From the NCBI GenBank assembly GCA_965203575.1, contig OZ241894.1:2914001-2978000 (forward strand): 64,000 nucleotides of DNA. The letters are read 5' to 3'. A model generated the notes under the pieces. It saw only the letters and a program-made list of their open reading frames with translations. It made no database searches and had not been told where the DNA came from. Shown here piece after piece: positions 28,978 to 39,232 of this stretch. Numbering within the stretch: the stretch's first letter is position 1; each line of letters opens with the position of its first letter. The position numbers and the translations under genes were made by a program. The DNA is from Aldehydirespirator sp965203575. GTDB taxonomy: Bacteria > Actinomycetota > Acidimicrobiia > Acidimicrobiales > Aldehydirespiratoraceae.

Positions 28978-29777
28978 GCACTCTCGTGATCGACGGCCTG
29001 CGTGCCTCGGTGGCGGGCCGCGAGATCCTGACCGGCGTCGACCTGGAGGTGGCCGCAGGCGAGGTGCATGCAGTCATGGGACCCAACGGGTCGGGCAAGT
29101 CGACCCTGGCCCACGTGATCGCCGGGCGGGGCGGCTATGACGTGCTCGACGGCTCGGTCCGCCTCGACGGCACGGAACTGCTGGGAATGCCCGCGTGGCG
29201 GCGGGCCGAGGCGGGCCTGTTCCTGGCCATGCAGTATCCCACCGAGGTTCCCGGCGTCTCGCTGCTCGACATGCTCACCGAGTCGGTATGCACCCCGGAG
29301 GGGGCTGCGGTGGCCGAGCGGATGAGCGAGGAGGCCGCCCGCATCGGCTTCGACGAGAAGTTCCTGGAGCGGCCGGTGAACGTCGACCTGTCGGGCGGTG
29401 AACGCAAGCGCAACGAGGCCCTTCAGCTCGGCGTCCTCGCCCCCGCGTTCGCGGTCGTCGACGAGCTCGACTCCGGCCTCGACATTGACGCGCTGCGCTT
29501 CGTGGGCGCCAGGATCGAGGATGCCACCACCCATGACGGCCTTGGGGTGCTGGCCATCACCCACTCCAGCCGCGTGTTCGACCACCTGCGGCCCGACGCC
29601 GTGCACGTGTTCGCGGGCGGCCGCATACAGCAGTCCGGCGGGCCCGAGTTGGCCGACGAGCTGGAGGCTGAGGGCTACGAGCGCTGGACAGCGGCCGTCC
29701 CGCAGCCGGACTCGGACGCGGGAACCACGCCCTTCGCCGATCCCTTCGGAGACCCGTTCGCCGACCTGCTGACGTAG
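28974..29777 (+). CDS. sufC: Fe-S assembly ATPase SufC (copy next to sufD)
   Basis: A 267-residue ABC-type ATPase powering the SufBCD scaffold. Walker A is VMGPNGSGKSTLAHVIAG. The signature region is VNVDLSGGERKRNEALQL. Walker B is FAVVDELDSGLDIDALRFVG, with the SufC-typical DELDSGLDIDAL in place of DEP. AMQYPTEVPGVSLLDML is the SufD-contact region. A second sufC lies at 38.4-39.1 kb beside sufS and sufU. This copy has a longer C-terminal tail ending PFADPFGDPFADLLT. Confidence 0.94.
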   Translation: MSTLVIDGLRASVAGREILTGVDLEVAAGEVHAVMGPNGSGKSTLAHVIAGRGGYDVLDGSVRLDGTELLGMPAWRRAEAGLFLAMQYPTEVPGVSLLDMLTESVCTPEGAAVAERMSEEAARIGFDEKFLERPVNVDLSGGERKRNEALQLGVLAPAFAVVDELDSGLDIDALRFVGARIEDATTHDGLGVLAITHSSRVFDHLRPDAVHVFAGGRIQQSGGPELADELEAEGYERWTAAVPQPDSDAGTTPFADPFGDPFADLLT

Positions 29778-29822
29778 ACCTCGACGCCCGGCGCTGATCG
29801 ACACCGAATATCATCGAGGCCC

Positions 29823-30113
29823 ATGAGCAAGGACGACCTGCTGACCGAAGCCGAGATCGCGGAGGTGCTGGCCGCTCATCCCGAGTGGCGCCGCGACGGC
29901 AACGTGCTGCGCCGTTCGTATGTGTTCGCCGACTTCCGGGCCGCGTTCGCGTTCATGGCCCATGTGGCGCTGATCGCCGAGCGGCTCTTCCATCACCCCG
30001 AGTGGTCCAACGTCTACAACAAGGTGGAGTTGGCCATCACCAGCCACGATGTGGGCGGCCTCTCCGCCCGGGACCGCGACTTCATCGAGCGCGTCGACGC
30101 CGCCAGCGGCTAG
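29823..30113 (+). CDS. phhB: Pterin-4a-carbinolamine dehydratase family protein
   Basis: A 96-residue protein of the PCD/DCoH family that dehydrates 4a-hydroxytetrahydropterin. The active-site signature is LFHHPEWSNVYNKVELAITS (about residues 58-77), with the paired histidines and tryptophan present, followed by HDVGGLSARDRDFIERVD. No aromatic amino-acid hydroxylase is seen nearby, so its role may be in molybdopterin or general pterin metabolism, as proposed for bacterial copies without a hydroxylase. Start ATG 29823. Confidence 0.92.
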   Translation: MSKDDLLTEAEIAEVLAAHPEWRRDGNVLRRSYVFADFRAAFAFMAHVALIAERLFHHPEWSNVYNKVELAITSHDVGGLSARDRDFIERVDAASG

Positions 30114-30126
30114 GAGCCCGGGCGCA

Positions 30127-31116
30127 TCACTCCGACTCGCCTCCCAGGTCGTGGTAGATGATCGCCACCGCGATCATGCCCACGACGGTGATGGCCGTTC
30201 CGACCACTGTCTGCACCAGTTGCGACACCAGCTGGAACGTCAGCGTCGACGACCCGGCGAGGGTGAACACCAGACCGACCGCCATGGTGACGGCCATCAG
30301 CACCACGAAGACGATCAGCATCCGTCCCAACGTCCCCCAGAATCGTCCTCGCACGAGGCGTATCCCATAGGGGAGTGACGGCGCGGCGGGCCCAACGGAG
30401 GCGAATGCGTAGGCCAGTGGCGTCATCACCGAGAAATAGACGGCGCCGACGATGAAGGCCGGAATCAGCGGTATCAACAGCAGAGGCGTCAAGACTCCCC
30501 CGATGACCACAGCTATCACCGCGACGAGGAAGATGGCGCCCACCTGGAGGTCGAGGCCCAACAGTCGTGGGACCCGTCGCAGCGCATGCCTGAGCGCGTC
30601 CGATGCCGTCAGGGTCCGGTCTCGCAGGTCACTCAGAGCGACGAGCGTCGCCGCCGCCTGCAGCACGTTGCTAGCGACCCAGACGGCAAGAACGCCCAGC
30701 AGGATCGGTACGAAGTTCACGGGCGACAGATCCAGACTCAGCGATTCGAAGTAAGCCGTCTGCTCGGGTGCCTGCGGATCGAAGTCGGGGTCGCTGACCC
30801 TGTCCCAGATCTCGCCCAGTTCTCCCCTCAGGAGGTCGTTGGCGCCGATGATGAACAGCACCACCATCGCGACCTGTCCGGCCAGGTAGATGAGGCCGGC
30901 GACCACGCAGCTCCGCCACCGCCGGCCCGAGATCGCGAAGGTGTCGGCGAGCAGCCGCCCCGGACGGCGCAACTGGCCCGGGCCCGGCCCCGTCTCGCCA
31001 TCCGGCCGGCCGTGGCGGGGGGCCCGGTGCTCGGTCCACGTCGCCCCGTCCCAGTAGCGGTACTGTGACTCGTCCTCGGGGTCGGTGTACCAGTCGGGAG
31101 GCGGCAGATCACTCAC
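30127..31116 (-). CDS. DUF2510 multi-pass membrane protein (paralogue A)
   Basis: A 329-residue membrane protein starting at GTG 31116. The cytoplasmic DUF2510 motif is PPPDWYTDPEDESQYRYWDG at residues 5-24. At least six hydrophobic segments follow, for example VVAGLIYLAGQVAMVVLFII, FLVAVIAVVIGGVLTPLLLI and MLIVFVVLMAVTMAVGLVFT. Function is unknown; DUF2510 is an actinobacterial domain often fused to membrane parts. A clear paralogue with the same N-terminus and layout lies at 35329-36468. Confidence 0.8.
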   Translation of the reverse strand: MSDLPPPDWYTDPEDESQYRYWDGATWTEHRAPRHGRPDGETGPGPGQLRRPGRLLADTFAISGRRWRSCVVAGLIYLAGQVAMVVLFIIGANDLLRGELGEIWDRVSDPDFDPQAPEQTAYFESLSLDLSPVNFVPILLGVLAVWVASNVLQAAATLVALSDLRDRTLTASDALRHALRRVPRLLGLDLQVGAIFLVAVIAVVIGGVLTPLLLIPLIPAFIVGAVYFSVMTPLAYAFASVGPAAPSLPYGIRLVRGRFWGTLGRMLIVFVVLMAVTMAVGLVFTLAGSSTLTFQLVSQLVQTVVGTAITVVGMIAVAIIYHDLGGESE

Positions 31117-31187
31117 GTGGGCGACTCTAACGCGGCCGCCTGAGAAGCCGGGTGGGATGCCGGCGGTGTCGTGCGACACTGCCGGGC

Positions 31188-31982
31188 GTGGCGGATCCCG
31201 CACCGGCAATGAGGCTGCACGGCGTCGTCAACGCCTCGCCGGATTCGCTGGCCGACTTCTCAGTGGCCACGACGGTCGAGGGCGCGGTGGCCCGGGCCGT
31301 CGAGCTGCTCGATCAGGGTTGTGCCGGTATCGACCTCGGCGGTGCGGGCTCCACTCAGTTCGCAGACCGTGTGGACGTCGAGGCCGAATGGCAGCGACTC
31401 GACGGCAAGGTCCAGGCGCTGGCCGAGCTGTGCGAGGCGCGCGGGGCGCAACTCTCCGTGGACTCGTGGCAGCCGGAGATCATGCGACGGGCTCTTGATA
31501 GCGGTGCCACGATGATCAACGCCGCCGACGGACTCCAGAACCCGGAAATGGTGCGGCTCGCCGCCCAGCAGGACGCGCCGGTGGTGGCGCCGTTCGTCTG
31601 GGGCGCCGACCCGAAGGCATCCAGGCACGTGGTCGGCGATCCGGTGGAGGTGATCTGCGAGTGGTTCGACCGGTCCCTGCAGCGCTGGGTGGCCGCAGGC
31701 ATCGAGCGCAGCCGGCTGATCCTCGACCCGGGGACGGGCTTCGGCCCGCCCGACTGGGAGTGGGCCGACCGCTACCGGTACCAGAAGCGGGTGTACGAGA
31801 ACCTCGACGCGCTGCGAGCCTTCGGGTTGCCGGTCTACCTGCCGTTGCCGTGGAAGAAGACGGATCAGCACGACGAACTGCTGGAGCTCTGCATCCGGAC
31901 CGGCTTCGACTACGGCCGCTGCCACCGCCCCGACCGCGTGATGGAGGCGATGGCCCGCCTCAGCGCCGTCACCGAACCGTGA
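31188..31982 (+). CDS. Dihydropteroate synthase-like TIM-barrel protein
   Basis: A 264-residue pterin-binding barrel. GVVNASPDSLADFS (about residues 10-23) and CAGIDLGGAGSTQF correspond to the first two FolP motifs, with APFVWGADPK, LILDPGTGFGPPDWEW and a final YGRCHRPDRV. Canonical FolP has NVTPDSFSDGG and STRPG. The substitutions here (STQFA, and no RxH at the usual C-terminal place) make true folate synthase activity uncertain; it may be a FolP2-like homologue. GTG 31188 is the chosen start. Confidence 0.78.
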   Translation: MADPAPAMRLHGVVNASPDSLADFSVATTVEGAVARAVELLDQGCAGIDLGGAGSTQFADRVDVEAEWQRLDGKVQALAELCEARGAQLSVDSWQPEIMRRALDSGATMINAADGLQNPEMVRLAAQQDAPVVAPFVWGADPKASRHVVGDPVEVICEWFDRSLQRWVAAGIERSRLILDPGTGFGPPDWEWADRYRYQKRVYENLDALRAFGLPVYLPLPWKKTDQHDELLELCIRTGFDYGRCHRPDRVMEAMARLSAVTEP

Positions 31983-31984
31983 TG

Positions 31985-32040
31985 GCCGGGAATTGGCAGC
32001 GTTGTGCACGTATGGCGTGCGTTCTGCTGCCAGTTCGGGT
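31985..32040. repeat. Dispersed intergenic hairpin repeat, copy 1
   Basis: TGGCCGGGAATTGGCAGC ... GCTGCCAGTTC forms a stem of about ten pairs around a loop containing ATGGCGTGCGTTCT. A related sequence with the same core (ATGGCGTGCATTCTGCCGCCAG) lies at 36540-36598. It is non-coding, between the folP-like gene and the helicase. Confidence 0.55.
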
Positions 32041-32051
32041 GGTGAAGTAGC

Positions 32052-35000
32052 GTGACCGGGCTTGGGGGCGGCAGCGGGGCCGAGGCTGCGACCGCCTACA
32101 GCGTGGAACAGGCCGCGGGGCCTGACTGCCTGGGCCGGAGCGTGCTTGTGTCGCCGGGGCAGCCGGCGCCCGGACCGTGGGAGCAATGCCCCCGGGTGAC
32201 CGTGGGAACGGGATCACCGGATCCGGCCACGGGTCGGCGGTTGCGCTCGGCGTGGCACAACCGCGAGCGGCTGGTGATCGAGGCGGACGGCCGGCTGCCT
32301 GGTGCCGAGCCGACGCTGGAGGCTCCGTGGTGGAAGCTCCAACCTGGAACAACCCTCGGCGACGAGGTCTGGCACCACCTGCTTACGGCCAACGCGGTGG
32401 ACGCACGCGATCCCGACCGGCTGCGATTCGCCCCACGCGAGCGTGCTCTGGAGGCGGGCGCCCGTCCCGTGTCTGTGGACGAGCCCGGCGACGTCGCCAT
32501 CGAGGCCGGCAGCGTGTGGTGCGACGGCGGGCCCCTGAGTTCGTTCGATCCTTCGGAGCTCCACGGTGCCGCACTGATACCGGCCGCCAACCTCTCGGTG
32601 GGCCGCCCGTCGGCCTTGCGCCCGTGTGAGCCCGTCGCTGACCTGGCACCCGACCAGCGCCGTGCCGTGGGGCATCTTGGCGGCGGCGCCTGCATCGTGG
32701 CTCCGGCCGGTTCGGGAAAGACCCGGGTGCTCACCGAGCGGGCCGCTGGCTGGTACGAGACCTGGGCGTGGAGCCGTCCTCCGTGTGCCTGGTGGCATAC
32801 AACGTCCGGGCCCGGGCCGAGATGCAGCAGCGCACCGCCGACCTCGACGGCCTGGAGGTGCGCACCCTCAACAGCCTGGCGCTGGCGGTGTGCAACGGCT
32901 CCGGGCCCTTCGCCCGGCCGGCCCGACACGGGCGGGTCGACGTGATCGGCGAACGAGACGTGCGCGACCTGCTGCACAACCTGGTAGGGGAGCGGGCGCC
33001 GCGGCGTCGCCGGAAGGCCATGACCGACCCTTTGGCGGCCTGGGTCGAGGCTCTGAGCGCGTCCCGCCTGGGGTTGCGCGACCCCGCCGCGGTCGAGCGC
33101 GACTACGCCCCCGACGTGCCCGGTTTCGCCGAGTTGGCTCCCGCCTACGCCGAGGCCCTGGACGAGCGGGGCGCCGTCGACTTCGACCATCAGATCATCA
33201 GGGCCATCGATGTGCTCCTGAGCGATCCGGCCGCCCGGGCCGCGGCCCGCCGGGTGTGCGGTGTGCTGCTGGTGGACGAGTTCCAGGACCTCACACCGGC
33301 CCATCTGCTGATGATCCGGCTGCTGGCCGGCCCGAGGGCCGACGTGTTCGGGGTGGGCGACGACGACCAGACCATCTACGGCTACTCGGGCGCCTCGCCT
33401 CGCTGGCTGATCGAGTACGAGCGCTTCTTCCCGGGCGCGGCCCGCCACCTGCTGGGCGTCAACTACCGCTGCCCGCCCGCGGTGGTGGAGGCTGCCTCCA
33501 ACCTGCTGTCGCACAACGCCCACCGCATCGCCAAGGACATCGAGCCCGGCCGCGGCGGAGCTGTTCCGCGCGCGGGCGACGGCTCAGCGGAGGAGAGCGT
33601 CGCGGGCATCGCCAAGGACATCGAGCCCGGCCGGCGGCTCGGCAGCGGTTCAGGCCACGGCTCAGTGGCGGAGCGCGCCGTGGGCGACGGCGGGGCGGCG
33701 GTCGTGGAGCGGGTCGGGGCGCTGATCGATGCCGGCGCCGCGGCATCCGGCATTGCCGCGGTCGAGGTGGCGGCCGTCGGAGACGGGGGCGCCGCGGTGG
33801 TGGACCGGGTCAGGCTGCTCATGGGAGGCGGGGCCGAGGCCAGGGGCATAGCGGTGCTGGCCAGGGTCAACAGCACGCTGCTGGCACCCCAGATCCTGCT
33901 GTCGGAGGCCGGCATCGAGTGCATGGCCCCGGTCGGGCCGTGGTTCCTGGAGCGCACCGGCGTAGCGGCCGCGCTGGCGTGGCTGCGCCTGGCAACCTCC
34001 GGCACGGCCCGACTGCCTCCTGACGCTCTGGCCATAGCGGCGCGCCGCCCGCCGCGGGGCATCTCCCCGCGGGTGGTCGACTGGATCGCGGAGCAGCGCA
34101 ACGTGGGCGCGTTGAGGCGGCTGGCCGGCCGGATCTCCGACGAACGCACGGCAGACCGGGTGTCCGACTTCGCCGACGACGTCGAACGCCTGGGCGGCAT
34201 GGCCCGCGACGGCGCCGACACTCTGCGGCTGCTGGAGGCGATCCAGCACGGCACCCAGCTCGGCGCCAGCCTCGACGAGCGACTGGACGCGTCCCGACGC
34301 TCGGTGGACCGCTCCGCCCACGGCGACGACCTGAGGGCCCTGCTGTCGGTGGCGCCGCACTGCGGCGACCCGGCCGAGCTCGAGCCCTGGCTGCGGGATC
34401 GCCTTACCGAAGGCAGCCGCCTCGGCGACGAGGGCGACTCTCGTACCGGCCGCCCGTCGTGGGGCCGGGGCGTTCGCCTGGCCACTGTGCACCGGGTCAA
34501 GGGCCTCGAGTGGCCCCATGTGATCGTCCTGTCGGCCACCGAGGGCCTGATGCCGCACCGCCTCGCCGCCGACATCGAGGAGGAGCGGCGCGTCTTCCAC
34601 GTGGCCCTCACCCGATGCTCGGAGTCAGTGCTGATCATTGCCGACGGCCCGAAATCCCCCTTCATCAACGAGACGAGTTGGCGCTCGAAGCTGCAACCCA
34701 CGGGTCTCCCGACCGAGCCCTCCGTTCCTTCTCGGCGACCCGAACCGGCCAAGCCCGCCCCGGGCCGTCCATCGGCGTCCAAGAGCGCGCCCATCGACGA
34801 GGCAACCGAGCCCGAGGCCGCCGCGATGTTCCAGCGTCTGCGCCAGTGGCGATGGGACCAGAGCCAAGCGGAGGAGGTTCGGCCCTTCCGGGTGTTCTCC
34901 GACGCGGTCCTGCGCGAGTTGGCCCGCCGCCGTCCCACTACCGACGAGGCCCTGCTGGCCGTGCCTGGCATCGGTCCGGCCAAGCTCGCCGCCTACGGCG

Positions 35001-35158
35001 AAGTCCTCAAGCCGTTGATGGCCGGTAGTGTGCGGGGCGAGGGAGGCGTACGTGAAGAGTCCATGCCGGCAACCGGGGAGGCTCACCGTGGCGCTCAGTG
35101 GTGGCTCCCGCAACGCGGCGGAGGCGAAGAGTCCATGCCGGCAACCGAGGACCCCTGA
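32052..35158 (+). CDS. UvrD2-like DNA helicase with HRDC domain, frameshifted
   Basis: Superfamily 1 helicase interrupted by an apparent loss of one base near 32741-32746. Frame 1 runs from 32052 through Walker A (VAPAGSGKTRVLTERA). It then turns to noise that ends at 32945. The true sequence resumes in the next frame as WLVRDLGVEPSSVCLVAYN and stays open to 35158. Downstream are LLVDEFQDLTPAHLLMIRLL, VGDDDQTIYGYSGASPRWL, VNYRCPPAVVEAA, ATVHRVKGLEWPHVIVLSA and FHVALTRCSESVL, then an HRDC domain (ELARRRPTTDEALLAVPGIG) as in mycobacterial UvrD2. About 215 residues precede Walker A. An internal 81-base duplication repeats IAKDIEPGR. All motifs are intact, so a sequencing error or a very recent mutation is likely. 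Confidence 0.8.
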
Positions 35159-35352
35159 TGGCCAGCGTTTCTGAGATCATCTTCGAGGTCAGCGAAGACG
35201 AGATCGACGGGGGATACTCTGCCAGCGCTCTTGGGTACGGCATCCATACTGAGGGCGAGACGATCGATGAGGTCCGCAGCAACGTCCGCGAGGCTGTCGA
35301 GTGCTACTTCGACGAAGGGGAGGCTCGCCTAGTCCGCTGGCGAGGAGGTTGA
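35158..35352 (+). CDS. HicB-like (UPF0150) small protein, no HicA partner seen
   Basis: A 64-residue protein starting at ATG 35158, overlapping the helicase stop (TGATG). IIFEVSEDEIDGGYSASALG and EGETIDEVRSNVREAVECYF match the partial RNase H fold of HicB antitoxins. A DNA-binding C-terminus is lacking, and no hicA-like gene flanks it, so it is an orphan. It overlaps the convergent DUF2510 gene by 24 bases. Confidence 0.75.
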   Translation: MASVSEIIFEVSEDEIDGGYSASALGYGIHTEGETIDEVRSNVREAVECYFDEGEARLVRWRGG

Positions 35353-36468
35353 CTGGGTGACCGCGGCGTGCTCGCCGCCCAGGTCGTGGTAGAGGATGAA
35401 GAGGGCGATGAGGAGGAGAGTCTCGGACAGCACGCTAAGCACGTAGAGCGTCACGGTCTCCAGCGGCGCAGCGAGGAGTCCGGCGAGGGCGGCGACGAGC
35501 ACGACCACGGACGCCGCGATCGCGAATAGGGCGAGCAGCAGGACCGTTCGACCGAGCGTCGCCCCGTATGAGCCTCTCAACAGGCTCCTGGCATAGAGCA
35601 TCGAGGGCTCGGACGGCCCCACCGCGGCGGTCATCAGTGTGAGCAGCGCCAGCGGCGTGGCCAGAGCGAGCGCGGCCGCGGCCGCGAGCACCAGCAGCAC
35701 GAGGGCCTCCGCTCCCAGCGGGACCGACGCCGCGGCCAGCACGCCGACGGCCACGCCGACGACGAGGGGGGCCACCATGCAAGCGGCCGTGAGCATGAGC
35801 AGGAGCATCAGCCCCACACCGACGATGCGCAGCACTCGCCGCAGCCCGGCGACAAGAGCAGGGGCGGCCGTGGCGTGCTCGCGGGCCAGCAGCCACACGA
35901 CGAGATGCCCGAGCGCCGCGAACTGGACGATGGTGACCACGCCCGCCGCGAGTCCCCCGATCGCCATCAGCAGAACACCGCCTCCGACCGTCGATGGGCT
36001 CAGGCTCCCCACGCGGTCCCACACGTAGTTCCAGCGCTCCGGCACGCCGTCCCGGCGGTCCTCGAGTGCGGGGCCGGCATTCCCGGAATCGGGATCCAGC
36101 GCCTGAACAAAGTCAGACCAGGGGTCTTCGAGCACCGGTCCGGTGTCCCCGGAATCGGGATCGGGCGTCTGAAGCTCGTCGAGCGGGGCGGTGAGCGTGT
36201 CACCGAACACGGTGTCGAGTCCCACCCGGACCAGCTGCTCGCCGCCGAAGGCGACGACGGCCGCGAGCGTGTAGATGACCACGAACGGTCGCCAGTTGGC
36301 TGCGAACAGCCTCCCTGTGCCGGTCAGCAGACCAGAGATGCCGCGATGCCCCGAACCTGCGCTGCGCCCGGGCGGCTGACGGCCGATCCACTGCGAGCCG
36401 TCCCAGTACCGGTGCTGGGCAGGGTCTTCAGGATCGGTGTACCAGCCGGGCGGCGGCAGGTCGCTCAC
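35329..36468 (-). CDS. DUF2510 multi-pass membrane protein (paralogue B)
   Basis: A 379-residue paralogue of the 30127-31116 product. It starts MSDLPPPGWYTDPEDPAQ, with the DUF2510 WYxDP...RYWDG motif at residues 8-24. A linker with duplicated PDSGDTGPVLEDPWSDF and PDSGNAGPALEDRRDGV follows, then six or more hydrophobic segments (AIGGLAAGVVTIVQFAALGH, LMLLLMLTAACMVAPLVVGV, LLLALFAIAASVVVLVAALA). It ends YHDLGGEHA, like paralogue A (YHDLGGES). Function unknown. The shared ends point to gene duplication. Confidence 0.8.
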   Translation of the reverse strand: MSDLPPPGWYTDPEDPAQHRYWDGSQWIGRQPPGRSAGSGHRGISGLLTGTGRLFAANWRPFVVIYTLAAVVAFGGEQLVRVGLDTVFGDTLTAPLDELQTPDPDSGDTGPVLEDPWSDFVQALDPDSGNAGPALEDRRDGVPERWNYVWDRVGSLSPSTVGGGVLLMAIGGLAAGVVTIVQFAALGHLVVWLLAREHATAAPALVAGLRRVLRIVGVGLMLLLMLTAACMVAPLVVGVAVGVLAAASVPLGAEALVLLVLAAAAALALATPLALLTLMTAAVGPSEPSMLYARSLLRGSYGATLGRTVLLLALFAIAASVVVLVAALAGLLAAPLETVTLYVLSVLSETLLLIALFILYHDLGGEHAAVTQSTSSPAD

Positions 36469-36539
36469 AGTCAGGACAGTACCCGTCGCAATGTGCAGAT
36501 GGCCGTGCCTCCTGCTGCTGGATCGGGAGGGAGCCGGGG

Positions 36540-36598
36540 GTGGCCGCGAACTGGCTGCTTCTTGCGCGGATGGCGTGCATTCTGCCGCCAGCCGGGCG
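36540..36598. repeat. Dispersed intergenic hairpin repeat, copy 2
   Basis: TGGCCGCGAACTGGCTGC ... GGATGGCGTGCATTCTGCCGCCAG shares core and ends with the copy at 31985-32040. It sits between the DUF2510 paralogue and sufU. Confidence 0.5.
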
Positions 36599-36615
36599 CG
36601 GCGCCCGCGGCCCGG

Positions 36616-37104
36616 TCAGGCGAAGGTCTCGTCTAGGGCCTGCACCAGGGTGTTCCACGACAGGGTGGCGCACTTGATGCGCACCGGGAACTTGACCACG
36701 CCCCGCAGGGCCTCCAGATCGCCGAGCTTCACGTCGCGGTGCCCGTTGCCGCCGTCACCGTCGTCGTCCAGATCGTCTCCGGTGCCGCCGATCCCGGTGC
36801 CGTGGATGGACATCATGTGCTTGAAGGCCCGCACCAGCCGCCGCACCTCGGCCACTTTGCGACCCTTGACCGCCATGGACATCATCGACGCCGACGATTG
36901 GCTTATCGAGCACCCTTGCCCACCGGTGGACACGTCCGTGATCACCCCGTCGCTGACTTCCACGTAGACGACCACCTCGTCTCCGCACAGCGGGTTGAAC
37001 CCCACGGCCTGCACGGCCGGCGGCACCTCCAACTCACCGCGGTTGCGGGGGTTGCGGTAGTGGTCGAGGATGATCTCGCGGTACAGGTCCTCCAGCCGGG
37101 CCAT
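36616..37104 (-). CDS. sufU: SufU-type sulfur acceptor / Fe-S scaffold protein
   Basis: A 162-residue SufU of the Gram-positive type, which binds zinc and accepts sulfur from SufS. LEDLYREIILDHYRNPRNRG opens the fold. The metal-binding cysteines are in FNPLCGDEVVVY, STGGQGCSISQSSASMM and RIKCATLSWNTLVQAL. The spacer between the second and third cysteine includes a Gly/Asp-rich loop (GTGDDLDDDGDGGNG) not usual for SufU. It lies 12 bases after sufS, in the operon order sufC2-sufS-sufU. Confidence 0.94.
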   Translation of the reverse strand: MARLEDLYREIILDHYRNPRNRGELEVPPAVQAVGFNPLCGDEVVVYVEVSDGVITDVSTGGQGCSISQSSASMMSMAVKGRKVAEVRRLVRAFKHMMSIHGTGIGGTGDDLDDDGDGGNGHRDVKLGDLEALRGVVKFPVRIKCATLSWNTLVQALDETFA

Positions 37105-37116
37105 AGCTCTCTCCCG

Positions 37117-38360
37117 CTACCCGAGGAAGAACTCACCGGCCGCGTCGAGAGCGTCGGCCAGGGCGTCCACGTCGGACGTGTCGTTGTACACGTAGAGAGA
37201 TGCCCGGGTGGTGGCCGGCACCCCGAGATGCCGCATCAGCGGCTTGGCGCAGTGATGGCCGGCCCGCACGCACACGCCGCGGTCGTCGAGCACCTGCGAG
37301 AGGTCGTGGGGGTGGATGTCCCGGAAGCTCATCGACAGCACGCCACCCCTGCAGGCCGGTTCGGACGGGCCGTGCACCGCGAGGTCCGGGCCGTAGCGCT
37401 CCTCGAGCGTGCGCAGCGCATAGGCCGTGAGGCTGACCTCGTGCTCGCGCACCCGGTCCATACCCAGGCCGTCGAGGTACTCGACGGCGGCACCGAGCCC
37501 GATGATCTCCGCGATGGGCGGGGTCCCGGCCTCGAACTTGTGGGGGATGTGATTCGGCAGGAAACCGTCCTTGCGCACATCCAGGATCATCTCGCCACCC
37601 CCGAGGAACGGCGGCATCGCCTCCAGCAGCTCGGCTCGGGCCCACAACACCCCGATGCCGGTCGGTCCGCACATCTTGTGGCCGGTGAAGCCCAGGAAGT
37701 CGGCCCCCAGCGCCTGCACGTCGGTCGGCAGGTGAGGCACGTACTGGGCCGCGTCCACCAGCATCAGCGCCCCGGCGTCATGGGCGGCGTCGGCCAGATG
37801 TCGTATCGGGTTGAGCGTGCCCAGCACGTTGCTCATGGCGGTCACGCCCAGGAGCTTGGCCCCGTCCAGGAGCCGGTCCAGGTTGGCGAGATCGAGCTGG
37901 CCGTCGGGTCCGACGCCGATCCAGCGGAGCTCGAAGCCCTTCTCGGCCGCCATTATGTGCCAGGGGACGATGTTGGCGTGGTGCTCCATCTCGGTGATCA
38001 CCACGGCGTCACCCGGCCCGAGGTTGGCCCCTCCCCACGATCGGGCCACCAGGTTCATCGCCTCGGTGACGTTCTTCGTGAACACGATCTCGTCGGCGGA
38101 CGGTGCGTTCACGAACCGGGCGACCCCCGCTCGGGACGCCTCCATGGCCTCGGTGGCCTGGGCCGCGATCTCATAGGCGCCCCGGTGCACGTTGGCGTTG
38201 ATCGTCTCGTAGTAGCTGTTCATGGCGTCCAGCACGCAGCGGGGCTTCTGCGACGAGGCGGCCGAGTCCAAGTAGACGATGGGCCGGCCGTGGACCTGAC
38301 GTTCCAGGAGCGGGAACTGCGTCTTCGTCACCGCTCCGAGCCGGTCGTCCCTGCCGGCGG

Positions 38361-38364
<4 letters not shown>
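37117..38364 (-). CDS. sufS: Cysteine desulfurase SufS
   Basis: A 415-residue PLP-dependent group II desulfurase that releases sulfur from cysteine for Fe-S assembly. IVYLDSAASSQKPRCVLDAM starts the fold. The PLP lysine is in DFLGFTGHKMCGPTGIGVLW. The catalytic cysteine is in CVRAGHHCAKPLMRHLGVPA near residue 370. The frame is open far upstream, but ATG 38364 is chosen because it overlaps the sufC stop by 4 bases (ATGA) and gives normal length. It transfers sulfur to the SufU encoded next. Confidence 0.95.
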
Positions 38365-39125
<761 letters not shown>

Positions 39126-39232
39126 ATCCTACGGCCCGCGGTGTTCACTGCCCCCGTTCAAGGCACGATCTGCCCCGATAGCTTTGCCCTCACAGGGTTT
39201 GGCCCTCACACGACTGCTAGGAGTGTCCCCAC

